Of a stretch of DNA of 64,000 nt, positions 1 through 8,691 are shown piece by piece. How positions within the stretch are numbered: the first letter of the stretch is position 1; the number at the start of each line of letters is the position of its first letter. Both the position numbers and the translations under genes were made by a program. The DNA comes from JBAZYV01 sp041658345. Lineage in GTDB: Bacteria; Patescibacteriota; Gracilibacteria; UBA1369; 2-02-FULL-48-14. Location: assembly GCA_041658345.1 (NCBI GenBank), contig JBBAAK010000001.1, positions 186,001 through 250,000 of the forward strand. The letters run 5' to 3'. The notes beneath the pieces are model-generated. The model was not told where the DNA came from. It made no database searches and saw only the letters and a list, made by a program, of their open reading frames with translations.

Positions 1-552
1 AGGTTTACCTAAAGTTTTTAACAAATCCGGAGCAAGTTTTTTAACTTCGTAATCAAAAATATGATGGTATTTGATTTTTTTCTTTTGGGCTTTCTTTAAA
101 AATTGTGCAACAAATGTTTTGAGCTCGGGGTCGAACCATCCACCTTTTGCTCCAACAAAATAGACATCATCGCCGGATTTTAAGATATCTCTTAAATAGT
201 TTTTAAATCCTTCAACGCCTTTGTATATGTAAACTGCTTCCTTTGCGCTTGTTTTTTTAAACTGTTCGTTTAATGCTGGTAAAATATTTTCAAGTTTTGT
301 CTGTTTCTCCACCAAGAGTTCTCGTAATTTATCCGGTTCCAATGCGGAATAAAGATTTTCTTTTACATCTGCAATTTGATAAATCAAACCTTTCTTTAAA
401 AGCTTTGGGATAATGTCGTAAACATTTCTTCTGTGAATATTTGTTTTTAATGATATTGCCGGCACGGAAGCTTTACCAATTTCTATTAAAGCTTGATATA
501 TTTTTGCTTCATTTTTCGACAATCCGAGTTCTTCTAAGACTTGAGTATACAT
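1..552 (-). CDS. TrmB-family transcriptional regulator (C-terminus cut by window edge)
   Basis: The visible 184 codons start at an ATG (552) and are still open at base 1, so the C-terminus is missing. Residues 1-70 form a winged helix-turn-helix of the TrmB type: MYTQVLEELGLSKNEAKIYQ, then a segment with K-A-S-V-P-A-I-S and N-I-H-R-R-N-V-Y-D. A coiled linker (about 75-110) leads into the start of an effector or PLD-like domain (V-Y-F-V-G-A-K-G-G-W-F). TrmB proteins usually sense sugars or other small solutes. The gene is divergent from a sodium:solute symporter, with an inverted repeat in the shared upstream region, so control of that transporter is a reasonable inference. The ligand cannot be told. 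Confidence 0.82.
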   Translation of the reverse strand, partial: MYTQVLEELGLSKNEAKIYQALIEIGKASVPAISLKTNIHRRNVYDIIPKLLKKGLIYQIADVKENLYSALEPDKLRELLVEKQTKLENILPALNEQFKKTSAKEAVYIYKGVEGFKNYLRDILKSGDDVYFVGAKGGWFDPELKTFVAQFLKKAQKKKIKYHHIFDYEVKKLAPDLLKTLGKP

Positions 553-555
553 GTT

Positions 556-581
556 GTTAGTGGTGGTATTTGCCACTCAAC
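556..581. promoter_or_regulatory. inverted repeat in the trmB-like/symporter divergent promoter region
   Basis: GTTAGTGG (556-563) is complementary to CCACTCAAC (573-581), with one extra C in the right arm. It lies just upstream of the regulator start and about 50 bases before the symporter start. Its position and symmetry fit an operator for the divergent TrmB-like protein. This is inference only. Confidence 0.35.
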
Positions 582-630
582 AGAAAGTATATACGATGGG
601 GTCTATCTTTTCAATATTTAAGCTATATTT

Positions 631-2142
631 ATGCATACATTGTCTCAATCAACCGGCTATCTACTCTTAATTTTATATGGAATTCTGATGATCGCCATTA
701 CTTATATTTTTGGCAGATGGAAACATTACAAATCCATTCGAGGGTTTTTAGTCGCCGAAAGAGATGTAAAATGGTGGCTTGGAGCTACAAGCATAGCTGC
801 GTCATGGATTTGGGCACCTGCACTTTTTGTATCTGTTCAGTCTGCATACCAACAAGGCTTGCCTGGCATTTTTTGGTTCACCTTTCCAAATATAATTGCG
901 TTACTTATTTATATTTTTCTTGCACCAAAAATTCGAGAAAAACTGCCAAATGGCTATACCTTGCCACAATGGATACTGTTTCGCTTCCAAAGCAAACGGC
1001 TCCACAAAATGTATATGTTCCCATATTTTTTCTACCAATTAATGGCGGTTTCCGTGCAATTATTCGCAGGTGGTAATTTAGTGTCTCTACTCACTGGTAT
1101 CCCTCTTATAAATGCAATGATCATTATGGCTGTTACTGTTTTGATTTATGCTTTTATATCTGGTTTGGAATCTTCTTTTGTTACCGATTTTATTCAATTT
1201 ATTATGATTGTAGTAGGTGTTGCTGTGGTTGTTCCGTGGGCAATACATGTGGCTGGCGGTTTATCTGCGGTAAATGTTGGGTTCGGTGGAGTGAGTGGAC
1301 AATTTAGGAATATTTTTGACCCCGGAGTTGCTTTTTCATTTGGTATTGTGACTGCGATTGGTCTTATCTCCGGCGCCATTTCTGATCAACAGTATTGGCA
1401 ACGTGCTTTTGCAATAAAAAAGAGTAATCTCGTTCCTTCTTTTGTTTTTGGTGCGATCATGTTTGGCATTGTACCAATTGCGCTTTCCACATTAGGATTT
1501 TTAGCGGCGAACGGAAGCCTAGGCATAGTGCTTCCCGCTGGAGTAGACACTTCTATGATTGGTATTGCCACAGTCAGCAAATTGCTTCCCCTACCGGCGA
1601 TTGCATTATTTGTGGTGATGCTTTTGAGTGCACTTTATTCAACTTTGGATTCTGGTGTTGTGGCTACAAGTTCACTTTATGTTACCGACGTTGTTAAATA
1701 TTCCGAAAAAGAACGCGCCGTTTTGAATAAAATTGATGAAGGCGAGAATCTTACTTCGGATGAAGAAAGTATTGGCAAATCACTTGATAAAAAAGGCGTG
1801 CAAAATTCCAGAATTGCAATGGTGGTTATAACGATTTTAGGATTTATTGTTGCGCTCGCAGTGGCGTACATCCCCGGCTTTGGACTAAAACATTTATGGT
1901 GGATTTTTAATACGATTGCTGCGTGCACCGTTGTACCTACCGTGCTTAGTCTTTATTACAAAAATCTTGATGAACGTGGTGTTTTTTGGGGAGTTTTAGT
2001 TTCTTTCATTTTTGGAATACCACTGTTTATTTACAGCAATATTATCAATAATCCATTTTGGATTGTTGGAACATCAGTATCCATTATTCTTGTGAGTACT
2101 GCGTTTTCTTTATTCCTTCGAGCACGGCCTCAAAACTCTTAA
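631..2142 (+). CDS. sodium:solute symporter (SSS) family transporter
   Basis: A 503-residue polytopic membrane protein with about 13 hydrophobic segments. The early G-F-L-V-A-E-R-D-V-K-W-W-L-G-A-T-S-I-A-A-S-W stretch is typical of SSS transporters, which couple substrate uptake to the sodium gradient (relatives carry urea, proline, sugars or pantothenate). A charged insert rich in Lys/Glu/Ser (about residues 355-395) lies between late membrane helices, probably as a cytoplasmic loop. The ATG at 631 has no clear Shine-Dalgarno sequence, like many genes here. The neighbouring divergent TrmB-like regulator suggests substrate-dependent expression. The substrate is unknown. Confidence 0.88.
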   Translation: MHTLSQSTGYLLLILYGILMIAITYIFGRWKHYKSIRGFLVAERDVKWWLGATSIAASWIWAPALFVSVQSAYQQGLPGIFWFTFPNIIALLIYIFLAPKIREKLPNGYTLPQWILFRFQSKRLHKMYMFPYFFYQLMAVSVQLFAGGNLVSLLTGIPLINAMIIMAVTVLIYAFISGLESSFVTDFIQFIMIVVGVAVVVPWAIHVAGGLSAVNVGFGGVSGQFRNIFDPGVAFSFGIVTAIGLISGAISDQQYWQRAFAIKKSNLVPSFVFGAIMFGIVPIALSTLGFLAANGSLGIVLPAGVDTSMIGIATVSKLLPLPAIALFVVMLLSALYSTLDSGVVATSSLYVTDVVKYSEKERAVLNKIDEGENLTSDEESIGKSLDKKGVQNSRIAMVVITILGFIVALAVAYIPGFGLKHLWWIFNTIAACTVVPTVLSLYYKNLDERGVFWGVLVSFIFGIPLFIYSNIINNPFWIVGTSVSIILVSTAFSLFLRARPQNS

Positions 2143-2176
2143 CAGGATGGAATCCTAGTTAAGAGGCGGTTTTTTA
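2136..2176 (+). terminator. intrinsic terminator of the symporter gene
   Basis: CTCTTAAC and GTTAAGAG form a perfect outer stem around AGGAT/ATCCT arms, followed by a TTTTTT run. The stop codon TAA (2140-2142) is inside the stem. Confidence 0.75.
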
Positions 2177-2256
2177 CTACTTATGATGTATTAATTCGGG
2201 CTCTAATACTTTTCTTCTTATATATTTGCACGTCTGATACAAGGTAAATATCCCAT

Positions 2257-3234
2257 CTAATTGTCATTAAAACCCTCTACATTACGGAATTGCTTCTCGT
2301 TCTCAGAGATCCATCCCCACTTAAAAGTTTCTATATCTTCTTGAGAAGTTTTATCGAATGCGTACCGAATTTTCTCATTTTTTTGGTGCGAATAAATTTC
2401 CAGATATGCATTATGAATCATCAAGTCATTAAGAAGCTCCACTCCCTCTGTCTGTGTACCTACTTTTATATGACGGTCGAATATCGATGGAGCACTCAGA
2501 GCAGCCATATACTTATTGATAGGCATATAAATTACTGCTGTAGCGGCTGTTTGGAGCAAATCAAACTGAAATTGTTTAGTAACATGGGTTAGGACAGGCG
2601 CATCGGAAGTAATAAAAGAGTCTCCAGTTCTCGTAACACTTAAAAATGCCCATCTACGTTTTGACAAAGCGGTAGCAAGGTTTGGGGCTTCTTCTAAAAC
2701 TCTTTTTATATAGTAATCTTGATCTCTTAAACTGTTGTCGGTGAGGTATAACCTAAAAGGTAAGTCGAATGCGCTGTCTGCCTCCCGTTTAGCTTCCTCA
2801 TGAGAAGAACCTCCCTTCAGTAATCTTTCGATGTAACCATCTTTACTCTTTTGCAGAATTGTTTTCGCTTCGTTTTTAGCATTTCTTTCTGCACATAATC
2901 GATTTCTCCATATTGGAGTTCTAAGAATTTGAAACGCTACAAATTCTGCAAAAGTGGATCCGTGCTTATTCAAGAGCGAAGCAATGTCGGTAGTTTGCTC
3001 AAGTGCTTTTAAGAAAAGTCCCCATTTATTGTCCAGGTCATGCAATTTGTCTCTGAGTTCAGTATTGCCGTTGGTGAGTACCTCAAAGTCTTTCATACCA
3101 GCAATTTTTTTGATTTTTCTCGGTTTAGGTTCTTCCCCTCGCCTGTAACAATAAATACCTTGTTGAGTTCCGTGCATCTTAAATCCCCTTAAAAGAAATT
3201 GCGGCACATAGTGATCAAATTTTTTCTTTGTCAT
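2257..3234 (-). CDS. DUF4238 domain protein
   Basis: A 325-residue soluble protein opening with F-D-H-Y-V-P-Q-F-L-L-R-G-F, the signature of the DUF4238 family (function unknown; scattered in bacteria, often in accessory regions). The middle contains A-F-Q-I-L-R-T-P-I-W-R and a later S-F-I-T-S-D-A-P-V segment, also typical. It starts at an ATG and stands alone between the symporter terminator and rarA. No membrane segment or signal peptide is visible. Its patchy family distribution makes horizontal acquisition possible. No function is assigned. Confidence 0.75.
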   Translation of the reverse strand: MTKKKFDHYVPQFLLRGFKMHGTQQGIYCYRRGEEPKPRKIKKIAGMKDFEVLTNGNTELRDKLHDLDNKWGLFLKALEQTTDIASLLNKHGSTFAEFVAFQILRTPIWRNRLCAERNAKNEAKTILQKSKDGYIERLLKGGSSHEEAKREADSAFDLPFRLYLTDNSLRDQDYYIKRVLEEAPNLATALSKRRWAFLSVTRTGDSFITSDAPVLTHVTKQFQFDLLQTAATAVIYMPINKYMAALSAPSIFDRHIKVGTQTEGVELLNDLMIHNAYLEIYSHQKNEKIRYAFDKTSQEDIETFKWGWISENEKQFRNVEGFNDN

Positions 3235-3272
3235 ATTTCTTTTACTTGAAGTAGGTTTAAAAGGAGCCTCAT

Positions 3273-4397
3273 TTATAAGTACTTCTTCCCCTTTAATTCA
3301 TCCGGCAGGTAGTCTGCGTCGTCGTACATTTGGTAGTCTTTTCCGTAGCCTAAATCTTTCATAAGATTTGTGGTTGGGTTGCGAAGTTTTAGTGGCACGG
3401 GAAGTGCACCGAATTTTTCTACATCGGCTTGGGCGGAGCGGAGTGCGTTATAGCTGGAACGGTCTTTTTTGCAATTTGCGAGGTAAGCAACACACTGGGC
3501 GAGATTTATTGCGCATTCCGGATAACCAATTGTTTCTACCGCACGGAAAGTTGCATTTGCAAGAAGTAAAGCGTTTGGATTTGCCAGCCCAATGTCTTCA
3601 CTGGCAAAAAGCACCATTCTGCGAGCAATAAATTTTGGGTCTTCTCCGGAATCAATCATCCTGGCCAAATAATACATGGAGGCGTCCGGTTTGCTAGCAC
3701 GCATACTTTTTATAAAAGCACTGATTATATTGTAATGTTCCTCGCCTTTTTTATCGTAACGCAAAAATTTTGATTGCACCGTGTTTTTTAGGCTTTCAAT
3801 AGTTATTTCTTTGTACAGATTTTGTGTATTTTCGAGTACCGTTATAGCTTGCCTTGCATCTCCATCTGCCATTCTAATAAGCCACTGCCGTGATTCTTTG
3901 TCCATTTTAAGTTCCGTTCTATCTAAAATTTGTTCCATTTCTTCCTCATTCAAACTTTTTAAAGTAAACACACGGCAACGACTTAAAAGTGCAGGTATAA
4001 TTTCAAAACTGGGATTCTCTGTTGTAGCACCTATCAAAACAAGTTCTCCACGCTCTACAAACGGCAACAAAAAATCTTGCTGGCCTTTATTAAAACGATG
4101 AATTTCATCTAGAAACAAAATCTTTTGTTGACCAAACGCGCCTTCCTCCAAAATTTGTTTTATGTCCGCTTTTCCGGCGGAAACCGCAGAAAGTTCGTAG
4201 AGCACGCCTTCCACATTTTGTGCATAAATACGCGCCAAAGTGGTTTTACCAACGCCCGGAGGCCCCCATAAAACGAAAGAGAATAAATGTTTCTCTTGAA
4301 TTGCTTTGTGAAGTGGTTTGCCGGAGCCAACAAGATGAGACTGGCCAACAAATTCACTTAAAGTCTTTGGACGAATACGAGATGCGAGTGGTTCCAT
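3273..4397 (-). CDS. rarA: replication-associated recombination protein A (RarA/MgsA AAA+ ATPase)
   Basis: A 374-residue AAA+ ATPase related to clamp loaders; RarA acts at stalled replication forks. Walker A G-P-P-G-V-G-K-T-T is at 45-53 and Walker B I-L-F-L-D-E-I-H-R-F near 93-102. The sensor motif G-A-T-T-E-N-P-S-F-E is typical of RarA rather than RuvB or DnaX. The C-terminal tetramerisation region contains the A-R-R-M-V-L-F-A-S-E-D-I-G-L-A-N-P signature. The ATG at 4397 is followed at once by the conserved P-L-A-x-R-x-R-P start. It is slightly shorter than many homologues (about 410-450). Confidence 0.93.
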   Translation of the reverse strand: MEPLASRIRPKTLSEFVGQSHLVGSGKPLHKAIQEKHLFSFVLWGPPGVGKTTLARIYAQNVEGVLYELSAVSAGKADIKQILEEGAFGQQKILFLDEIHRFNKGQQDFLLPFVERGELVLIGATTENPSFEIIPALLSRCRVFTLKSLNEEEMEQILDRTELKMDKESRQWLIRMADGDARQAITVLENTQNLYKEITIESLKNTVQSKFLRYDKKGEEHYNIISAFIKSMRASKPDASMYYLARMIDSGEDPKFIARRMVLFASEDIGLANPNALLLANATFRAVETIGYPECAINLAQCVAYLANCKKDRSSYNALRSAQADVEKFGALPVPLKLRNPTTNLMKDLGYGKDYQMYDDADYLPDELKGKKYL

Positions 4398-4428
4398 ATA
4401 GTAATATACTAACGTGCCTATACACTAA

Positions 4429-4476
4429 AAAAGCCCCTTCTCCAAGCTTTTACACCGAACCGGGGGCTTTAAATTT
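4429..4476 (-). terminator. intrinsic terminator of the RRM gene
   Basis: On the minus strand AAAGCCCCC and GGGGCTTT pair around a loop of about 25 bases, and the downstream arm runs into a T tract. It lies just after the RRM stop codon and before rarA, so the RRM gene is probably its own transcript. Confidence 0.7.
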
Positions 4477-4484
4477 TTCAGGAA

Positions 4485-4793
4485 TTATCTTCGGAAACTT
4501 GGTCTGTCTCCATAGCTTGGCCTATCTCCGCGAGGACGTTCCTCACGTGGACGAGCTTCGTTTACGATCATCTTACGTCCGTTGATTTCGAAATCATGTA
4601 ACTTTTGGATAGCTGCCTCAGCACCTTCCATAGTAGCCATTTCTACAAATGCGAAACCTTTTGCACGTCCTGTAAACTTGTCTTTCATCACCATGAGTGA
4701 AGTGATATCACCACATGGGCTGAAAAGCTCACGAAGTTGTTCTTCTGTTGTTGTGTAAGGAAGGTTCCCTACGAATAATTTACTTGTGTTCAT
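4485..4793 (-). CDS. single-RRM RNA-binding protein
   Basis: A 102-residue RNA-binding protein. RNP2 (L-F-V-G-N-L-P-Y) is at about 6-13 and RNP1 (K-G-F-A-F-V-E-M) near 48-55, followed by a basic, Arg/Pro/Gly-rich tail (R-P-R-E-E-R-P-R-G-D-R-P-S). This is the cyanobacterial Rbp-like or glycine-rich RRM architecture, also common in CPR bacteria. I chose the ATG at 4793 because M-N-T-S-K-L-F-V-G begins the domain directly; the frame extends to 4850 but adds residues outside the fold. Likely an RNA chaperone. It is flanked by its own terminator and is divergent from the TerC gene. Confidence 0.88.
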   Translation of the reverse strand: MNTSKLFVGNLPYTTTEEQLRELFSPCGDITSLMVMKDKFTGRAKGFAFVEMATMEGAEAAIQKLHDFEINGRKMIVNEARPREERPRGDRPSYGDRPSFRR

Positions 4794-4949
4794 ATACTTA
4801 AATTTTTTGATTGAAATGAATTGTCGTCTTGCAGACTCGACCGGCATCACAAGAACAGGGGTATTTTATAACATAGTTGGGTGAAAGTCAAAAAATTGAG
4901 ACTTATTGATTTTTAATTTGCGATAAACTAGACTTCCGTAAACTACGCT

Positions 4950-5879
4950 ATGGACATCGCTTCGATATTAATGATTGTGTTTGGCCTCTGCCTATTTGAA
5001 ACAATAAGCAGTATTGATAATGCGATTATAAATGCTGAGGTTTTGCATACAATGCAACCGAAATCCAGAAAATGGTTTTTGATCTGGGGTATGTTTATAG
5101 CTGTATTTTTGGTTAGAGGCCTTTTGCCTTGGTTAATTGTATATTTCACCGTACCTGAACTTGGATTTATTGGCTCGCTTACGGCAACATTTAGCAGTGA
5201 TCCTGCCGTTATAGAAGCAATTGAATCGTCCGCTCCGGTACTTCTTGCGGGGGGTGGTACTTTTTTGATCTTTTTATTCTTCCACTGGCTCTTTTTGGAA
5301 CCTAAAAATTATGGGCTCAGAGGGGAAAAATTCTTCCACGCTCAAGGAGTTTGGTTCTATGCGGTTGTTTCCATTCTACTGTCTGCAATAGTCTGGTATG
5401 CATTAAAAATGAACCCGGTTATGGCTTTTGGAGCGGTAATTGGTTCAACCGCCTTTTTTATAACTCATGGATTTAAAGAAAATGCGGAGAAAGGAGAGGA
5501 AGCTTTGCTGTCTTCAAAAGGGAATTTATCTGATATAAGCAAGATTTTGTATCTTGAAGTGATTGATGCAACTTTTTCCATAGATGGAGTACTTGGTGCA
5601 TTTGCGTTTACGCTTTCTGTCCCTCTTATACTTCTTGGAAATGGGCTCGGAGCCGTTGTGGTTAGGCAAATTACGGTTGGCAACATTGAGCGCATCAAAA
5701 AGTATCGCTATTTAAAAAATGGCGCTATGTATTCAATTTTGGCACTTGGGACCGTGATGCTTCTAGATAGTTTTGGCGTTGTGATACCTACCTATGTATC
5801 TCCGGCTGTAACTTTTGTTACAGTGGTTTACTTCTTTTGGAGATCCAAGCGTGAAATGGACATCCCAAATAAGGTTTAA
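4950..5879 (+). CDS. TerC-family (DUF475-like) integral membrane protein
   Basis: A 309-residue protein with about 8 membrane segments. The N-terminal F-E-T-I-S-S-I-D-N-A-I-I-N-A and the later E-V-I-D-A-T-F-S-I-D-G-V-L-G-A repeat the acidic TerC motif, with Asp in a membrane helix in each half. Proteins of this superfamily are linked to metal ion (manganese, calcium) efflux or tellurium resistance, and the DUF475 branch is uncharacterised. A cytoplasmic Lys/Glu-rich loop lies near residue 175-195. It stands alone with no partner gene. I did not see a yybP-ykoY-type riboswitch upstream. Confidence 0.85.
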   Translation: MDIASILMIVFGLCLFETISSIDNAIINAEVLHTMQPKSRKWFLIWGMFIAVFLVRGLLPWLIVYFTVPELGFIGSLTATFSSDPAVIEAIESSAPVLLAGGGTFLIFLFFHWLFLEPKNYGLRGEKFFHAQGVWFYAVVSILLSAIVWYALKMNPVMAFGAVIGSTAFFITHGFKENAEKGEEALLSSKGNLSDISKILYLEVIDATFSIDGVLGAFAFTLSVPLILLGNGLGAVVVRQITVGNIERIKKYRYLKNGAMYSILALGTVMLLDSFGVVIPTYVSPAVTFVTVVYFFWRSKREMDIPNKV

Positions 5880-5886
5880 GTGCACA

Positions 5887-6126
5887 AAAAAAGCGCCCTA
5901 ATGTTCCATAGTCAGTTCAGTATCAGATGAGAGTTTAGAGTAGGAAAAGTTCCATTTCTGAAGCTTCTCCCAGTCATCCACGAATTAGGATTAATCCATG
6001 GCAGGCAATCTGTCTACCCCTTCTTCTTAAGCACGAGACCCCACTTAAGACGAGGTTTGTAGTGAGCAAATTAACTTTGGGAAGTTAATAAGCTCAGACT
6101 TACTTTGGCTATGAAACTTGGGGCGC
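5887..6126 (-). ncRNA. candidate structured RNA, class unknown
   Basis: This is the longest gene-free stretch (5880-6265). Read on the minus strand, GCGCCC (6126-6121) pairs with GGGCGC (5898-5893), then after a small internal loop GUUUCAUAG (6117-6109) pairs with CUAUGGAAC (5911-5903), and the RNA ends in seven U. The single non-Watson-Crick position is G-U on the minus strand but C-A on the plus strand, which favours minus-strand transcription. Inside is an 8-bp hairpin with a 4-base loop (6070-6089), extended by a GAGC/GCTC stem. I could not match it to RNase P, tmRNA, SRP or 6S RNA motifs. A promoter-like site at 6253-6281 could make the transcript about 360 nt long. Confidence 0.42.
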
Positions 6127-6252
6127 ATCAGGCAGTAAAGAGAGAGGAGAGTCAAAATGGAAAGGCCGAAGCCGGACCAAATCGACAGACCAGACTCTTA
6201 CAACCCGGTTGACACCAAGTTTCCAGTGCGAATTTTCAATGAACATCGTATT

Positions 6253-6281
6253 AGTATAGCACAACTTACAACTCTTCGCAA
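6253..6281 (-). promoter_or_regulatory. promoter-like element upstream of the structured RNA candidate
   Basis: On the minus strand TTGCGA (6281-6276) is 17 bases from TATACT (6258-6253), which is preceded by TGTGC. It overlaps the 3' end of the upstream nuclease gene and would start transcription near 6246. Confidence 0.35.
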
Positions 6282-7675
6282 GCACCAAAAATTGGAATAA
6301 GTATATCGCCAGTTATGTTCTCTTCTATAATTGCTTGCTTCAACCCGTTACATGCCTCTTCTTCACCATGAACTAAGAAAATCTTTTTTAGACCTTTTAC
6401 ATTTTTTGCATAGCCAATCAAATCATTCCTATCTGCATGAGCAGAGTAAGCATTCATGATTTTAAGTTCCATTCTAACAGCATACGGCTTACCAAAGATA
6501 TTTACAGGATTTTGCTTTTCTACAAGTTTACGTCCCAACGTGTTCATAGCCTGAAAACCAACTATCAACAGAGTGTTCCTGTGGTCTTCAATCGAATTTT
6601 TAAGGTGATGCAAAATGCGCCCATGTTCACACATCCCGGATGCAGAAATTATTACGCATGGACCATTATGATTATTGAGTGCTTTTGATTCCTCAACAGA
6701 AGAAATATAGCTTAGGCGTTCAAAATTAAATGGATCTTGGTTTGTATTTAAAAAGATTTTTTGCGTTTCTTCATCTAGCGAAGTTAAATGATGGCGGAAT
6801 ACGTCCGTGACATTCACAGAGAGTGGAGAATCAACATATATTTGTATGTCCGGAATCTTTTGTTCGTCCATCAATTTATGAAGCGAGTAGATCAATTCCT
6901 GGGTACGACCCAGAGAAAATGCCGGAATCAAAATTTTTCCCCCACGGGCTGCGGTGTTTTTTATTACTTCGGCAAGGTCATTTTCCGCCTCCAAGATAGG
7001 ATCATGCAGACGGTTACCGTAAGTTGACTCCATAATTAGATAGTCCGCATTTTCAACCTGGTACGGATCATGAAGAAGTGGCATGTCTTTGCGACCCAAA
7101 TCTCCAGAATAAACCAAAGTTTTCACTTCGTTATTTTTGTCTTTGTCCTGGATGATGAATACCGTGACTGCAGAACCCAGAATATGCCCTGCGTCGCGGA
7201 AGCACATCATAACGCTTCCATCTCCAAGCAAATCCACGCTATCCCCATAACGCACTCCCTTTATAAGTGGGAAAACCTTTTCCACATCTTCACTAGTGTA
7301 TATAGGCTCAACCAGTTCCTCACCCGCAAGACGTTTTTTCTCATTTAAATACTCGACTTCTTTTTCTTGAATGAATGCTGAATCGCGAAGCATGTAAGAT
7401 AAAAGATCGATTGTTGGAAGCGTACAGTAAATTGGCCCATTAAAACCTTGCTTTACAAGATTCGGAATTGCTCCCGAGTGGTCGATATGCGCATGTGATA
7501 AAACCAAAATATCAACTTCTTTTGGATTAAATCCAAAGTTTCTGTTTTTATCTTGCTCTTCTTCACGGCGACCTTGAAACATTCCACAATCCAAAAGTAT
7601 CTTTTTGCCATTCACTTCCAGCAAGTGGCGTGAACCCGTTACTTCCTTATCTGCACCGAAGAAATTAAGTTTCAT
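6266..7675 (-). CDS. MBL-fold beta-CASP RNA nuclease (CPSF73/YSH1-like)
   Basis: A 469-residue metallo-beta-lactamase fold hydrolase. The zinc-binding H-A-H-I-D-H-S-G-A motif is at 61-69, with G-H-I-L-G-S-A in the next metal motif. The central beta-CASP domain (about 200-390) contains Y-G-N-R-L-H and S-A-S-G-M-C-E-H-G-R. The C-terminal RMMBL-like part has S-A-H-A-D-R-N-D-L and L-V-H-G-E. Such enzymes in bacteria and archaea are 3'-end processing endonucleases or 5'-exonucleases on RNA. The start follows the conserved M-K-L-N-F-F-G-A-D-K-E-V-T-G-S. It stands alone, upstream of the structured RNA candidate. Confidence 0.9.
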   Translation of the reverse strand: MKLNFFGADKEVTGSRHLLEVNGKKILLDCGMFQGRREEEQDKNRNFGFNPKEVDILVLSHAHIDHSGAIPNLVKQGFNGPIYCTLPTIDLLSYMLRDSAFIQEKEVEYLNEKKRLAGEELVEPIYTSEDVEKVFPLIKGVRYGDSVDLLGDGSVMMCFRDAGHILGSAVTVFIIQDKDKNNEVKTLVYSGDLGRKDMPLLHDPYQVENADYLIMESTYGNRLHDPILEAENDLAEVIKNTAARGGKILIPAFSLGRTQELIYSLHKLMDEQKIPDIQIYVDSPLSVNVTDVFRHHLTSLDEETQKIFLNTNQDPFNFERLSYISSVEESKALNNHNGPCVIISASGMCEHGRILHHLKNSIEDHRNTLLIVGFQAMNTLGRKLVEKQNPVNIFGKPYAVRMELKIMNAYSAHADRNDLIGYAKNVKGLKKIFLVHGEEEACNGLKQAIIEENITGDILIPIFGACEEL

Positions 7676-7731
7676 GCTGAGTTTGTGTCAAAAAATCTTG
7701 TAATTGTATCACTTTTTATATCTTTTGGCAA

Positions 7732-8691
7732 TCATGGCGTGTGGATTTTAGGCTCTCCCAGATTCACTAAATCAACCGGGATTTCTTGGACTTCGATTTT
7801 GCGATTTTTCATTTTTAGTGCGAGAACTAGGCCTTTTTGGGTTTCCTCGGACCAGTATTGATCAAAAACAAAATTTCCGAGTGAATAGTAAATTGGTGCT
7901 CCAGCGTAAATTTCGCTATTTTGCACAACGTGTGGATGGTGGCCCCAAATCATGTCTGCACCTGCATCAACAAAGCTGTGTGCCATTTTTACAATCGTGT
8001 TATTGGCGATTTTTTGGTATTCGGTGCCCCAATGGATGCTGACGATTAACACGTCAACTTGCTCATTTAATTCTTGAATTTTTTGAATTGCTTGAGCTTC
8101 ATCCAAATTAAAATCCGTGTCATTTAGCCCTAAAAATCCAATCGAAGTGTCGCCGAAATTGTAAATTGCCGTACTTGATTCCCCATTTGCGGTATCCGGT
8201 TCACCAAAGCTTTTTATACCAACGCCTGTGAGGTAATTTTGCGTTGTTGTATACCCAGCGCGAGTTTGGTTAAAAATGTGATTATTCGCCAAGCCAAGTG
8301 TTGTAAAGCCTGTATTTTTTAGGAGCTCAGCAACTTCCGGTTCAAAGCGAAAAACCATATCGCCATAATAAGTTTGTGTATCTGTGATTGGCCCCTCTAA
8401 ATTTCCGGCGATTATATCTATTTTTTGAGACGCGAGTTTTTCTTTTGCAAGCGCGATTATTTCCGGCATGTAGGTAAATGGAAAATTCCCTCCGTTCCTT
8501 CCACGCAGGGTTGCTATGTAACGGCCAAGCATTATGTCGCCTGTTAAAATCATTGTTATCTCCGGTTCGCTTGTTTTTGAAATCCAATTTTCAAGTAGTG
8601 TTGTGCCCGACTCTTGTGTGTTTTTTAATCCAAAAAAAACTGAAAATGGCATGGTGGTGGCTAGGCAAAAAATCCAAAAAATGCGTTTCAT
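7732..8691 (-). CDS. CapA/PGA-cap family metallophosphatase-like protein
   Basis: A 319-residue protein with an N-terminal hydrophobic signal or anchor (about 3-22), then the CapA domain. Motifs are M-I-L-T-G-D-I-M-L-G-R, N-L-E-G-P-I, G-L-A-N-N-H-I, S-I-H-W-G-T-E-Y and W-G-H-H-P-H-V-V-Q, which are the metal ligands of the calcineurin-like fold. Bacillus CapA takes part in poly-gamma-glutamate capsule export, but most members are not tied to PGA and no capBC genes are seen here, so the true role is open. Its ATG overlaps the rlmH stop by 4 bases (ATGA), so the two are probably translationally coupled. Confidence 0.85.
   Translation of the reverse strand: MKRIFWIFCLATTMPFSVFFGLKNTQESGTTLLENWISKTSEPEITMILTGDIMLGRYIATLRGRNGGNFPFTYMPEIIALAKEKLASQKIDIIAGNLEGPITDTQTYYGDMVFRFEPEVAELLKNTGFTTLGLANNHIFNQTRAGYTTTQNYLTGVGIKSFGEPDTANGESSTAIYNFGDTSIGFLGLNDTDFNLDEAQAIQKIQELNEQVDVLIVSIHWGTEYQKIANNTIVKMAHSFVDAGADMIWGHHPHVVQNSEIYAGAPIYYSLGNFVFDQYWSEETQKGLVLALKMKNRKIEVQEIPVDLVNLGEPKIHTP

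Noticed and set aside
5880..6265. RNase P RNA, tmRNA or SRP RNA in the gene-free stretch
   Set aside because: I looked for the conserved P4 strands, the tag-peptide frame with TPsiC arm and the SRP apical loop and could not place them convincingly; the region is reported as unassigned.
6157..6300. A 47-codon plus-strand frame preceded by a GGAGAG ribosome-binding-like sequence
   Set aside because: Its end runs antisense into the MBL nuclease gene, it matches no family I know, and the overlapping region shows stronger minus-strand RNA structure. Kept only as a remote possibility.
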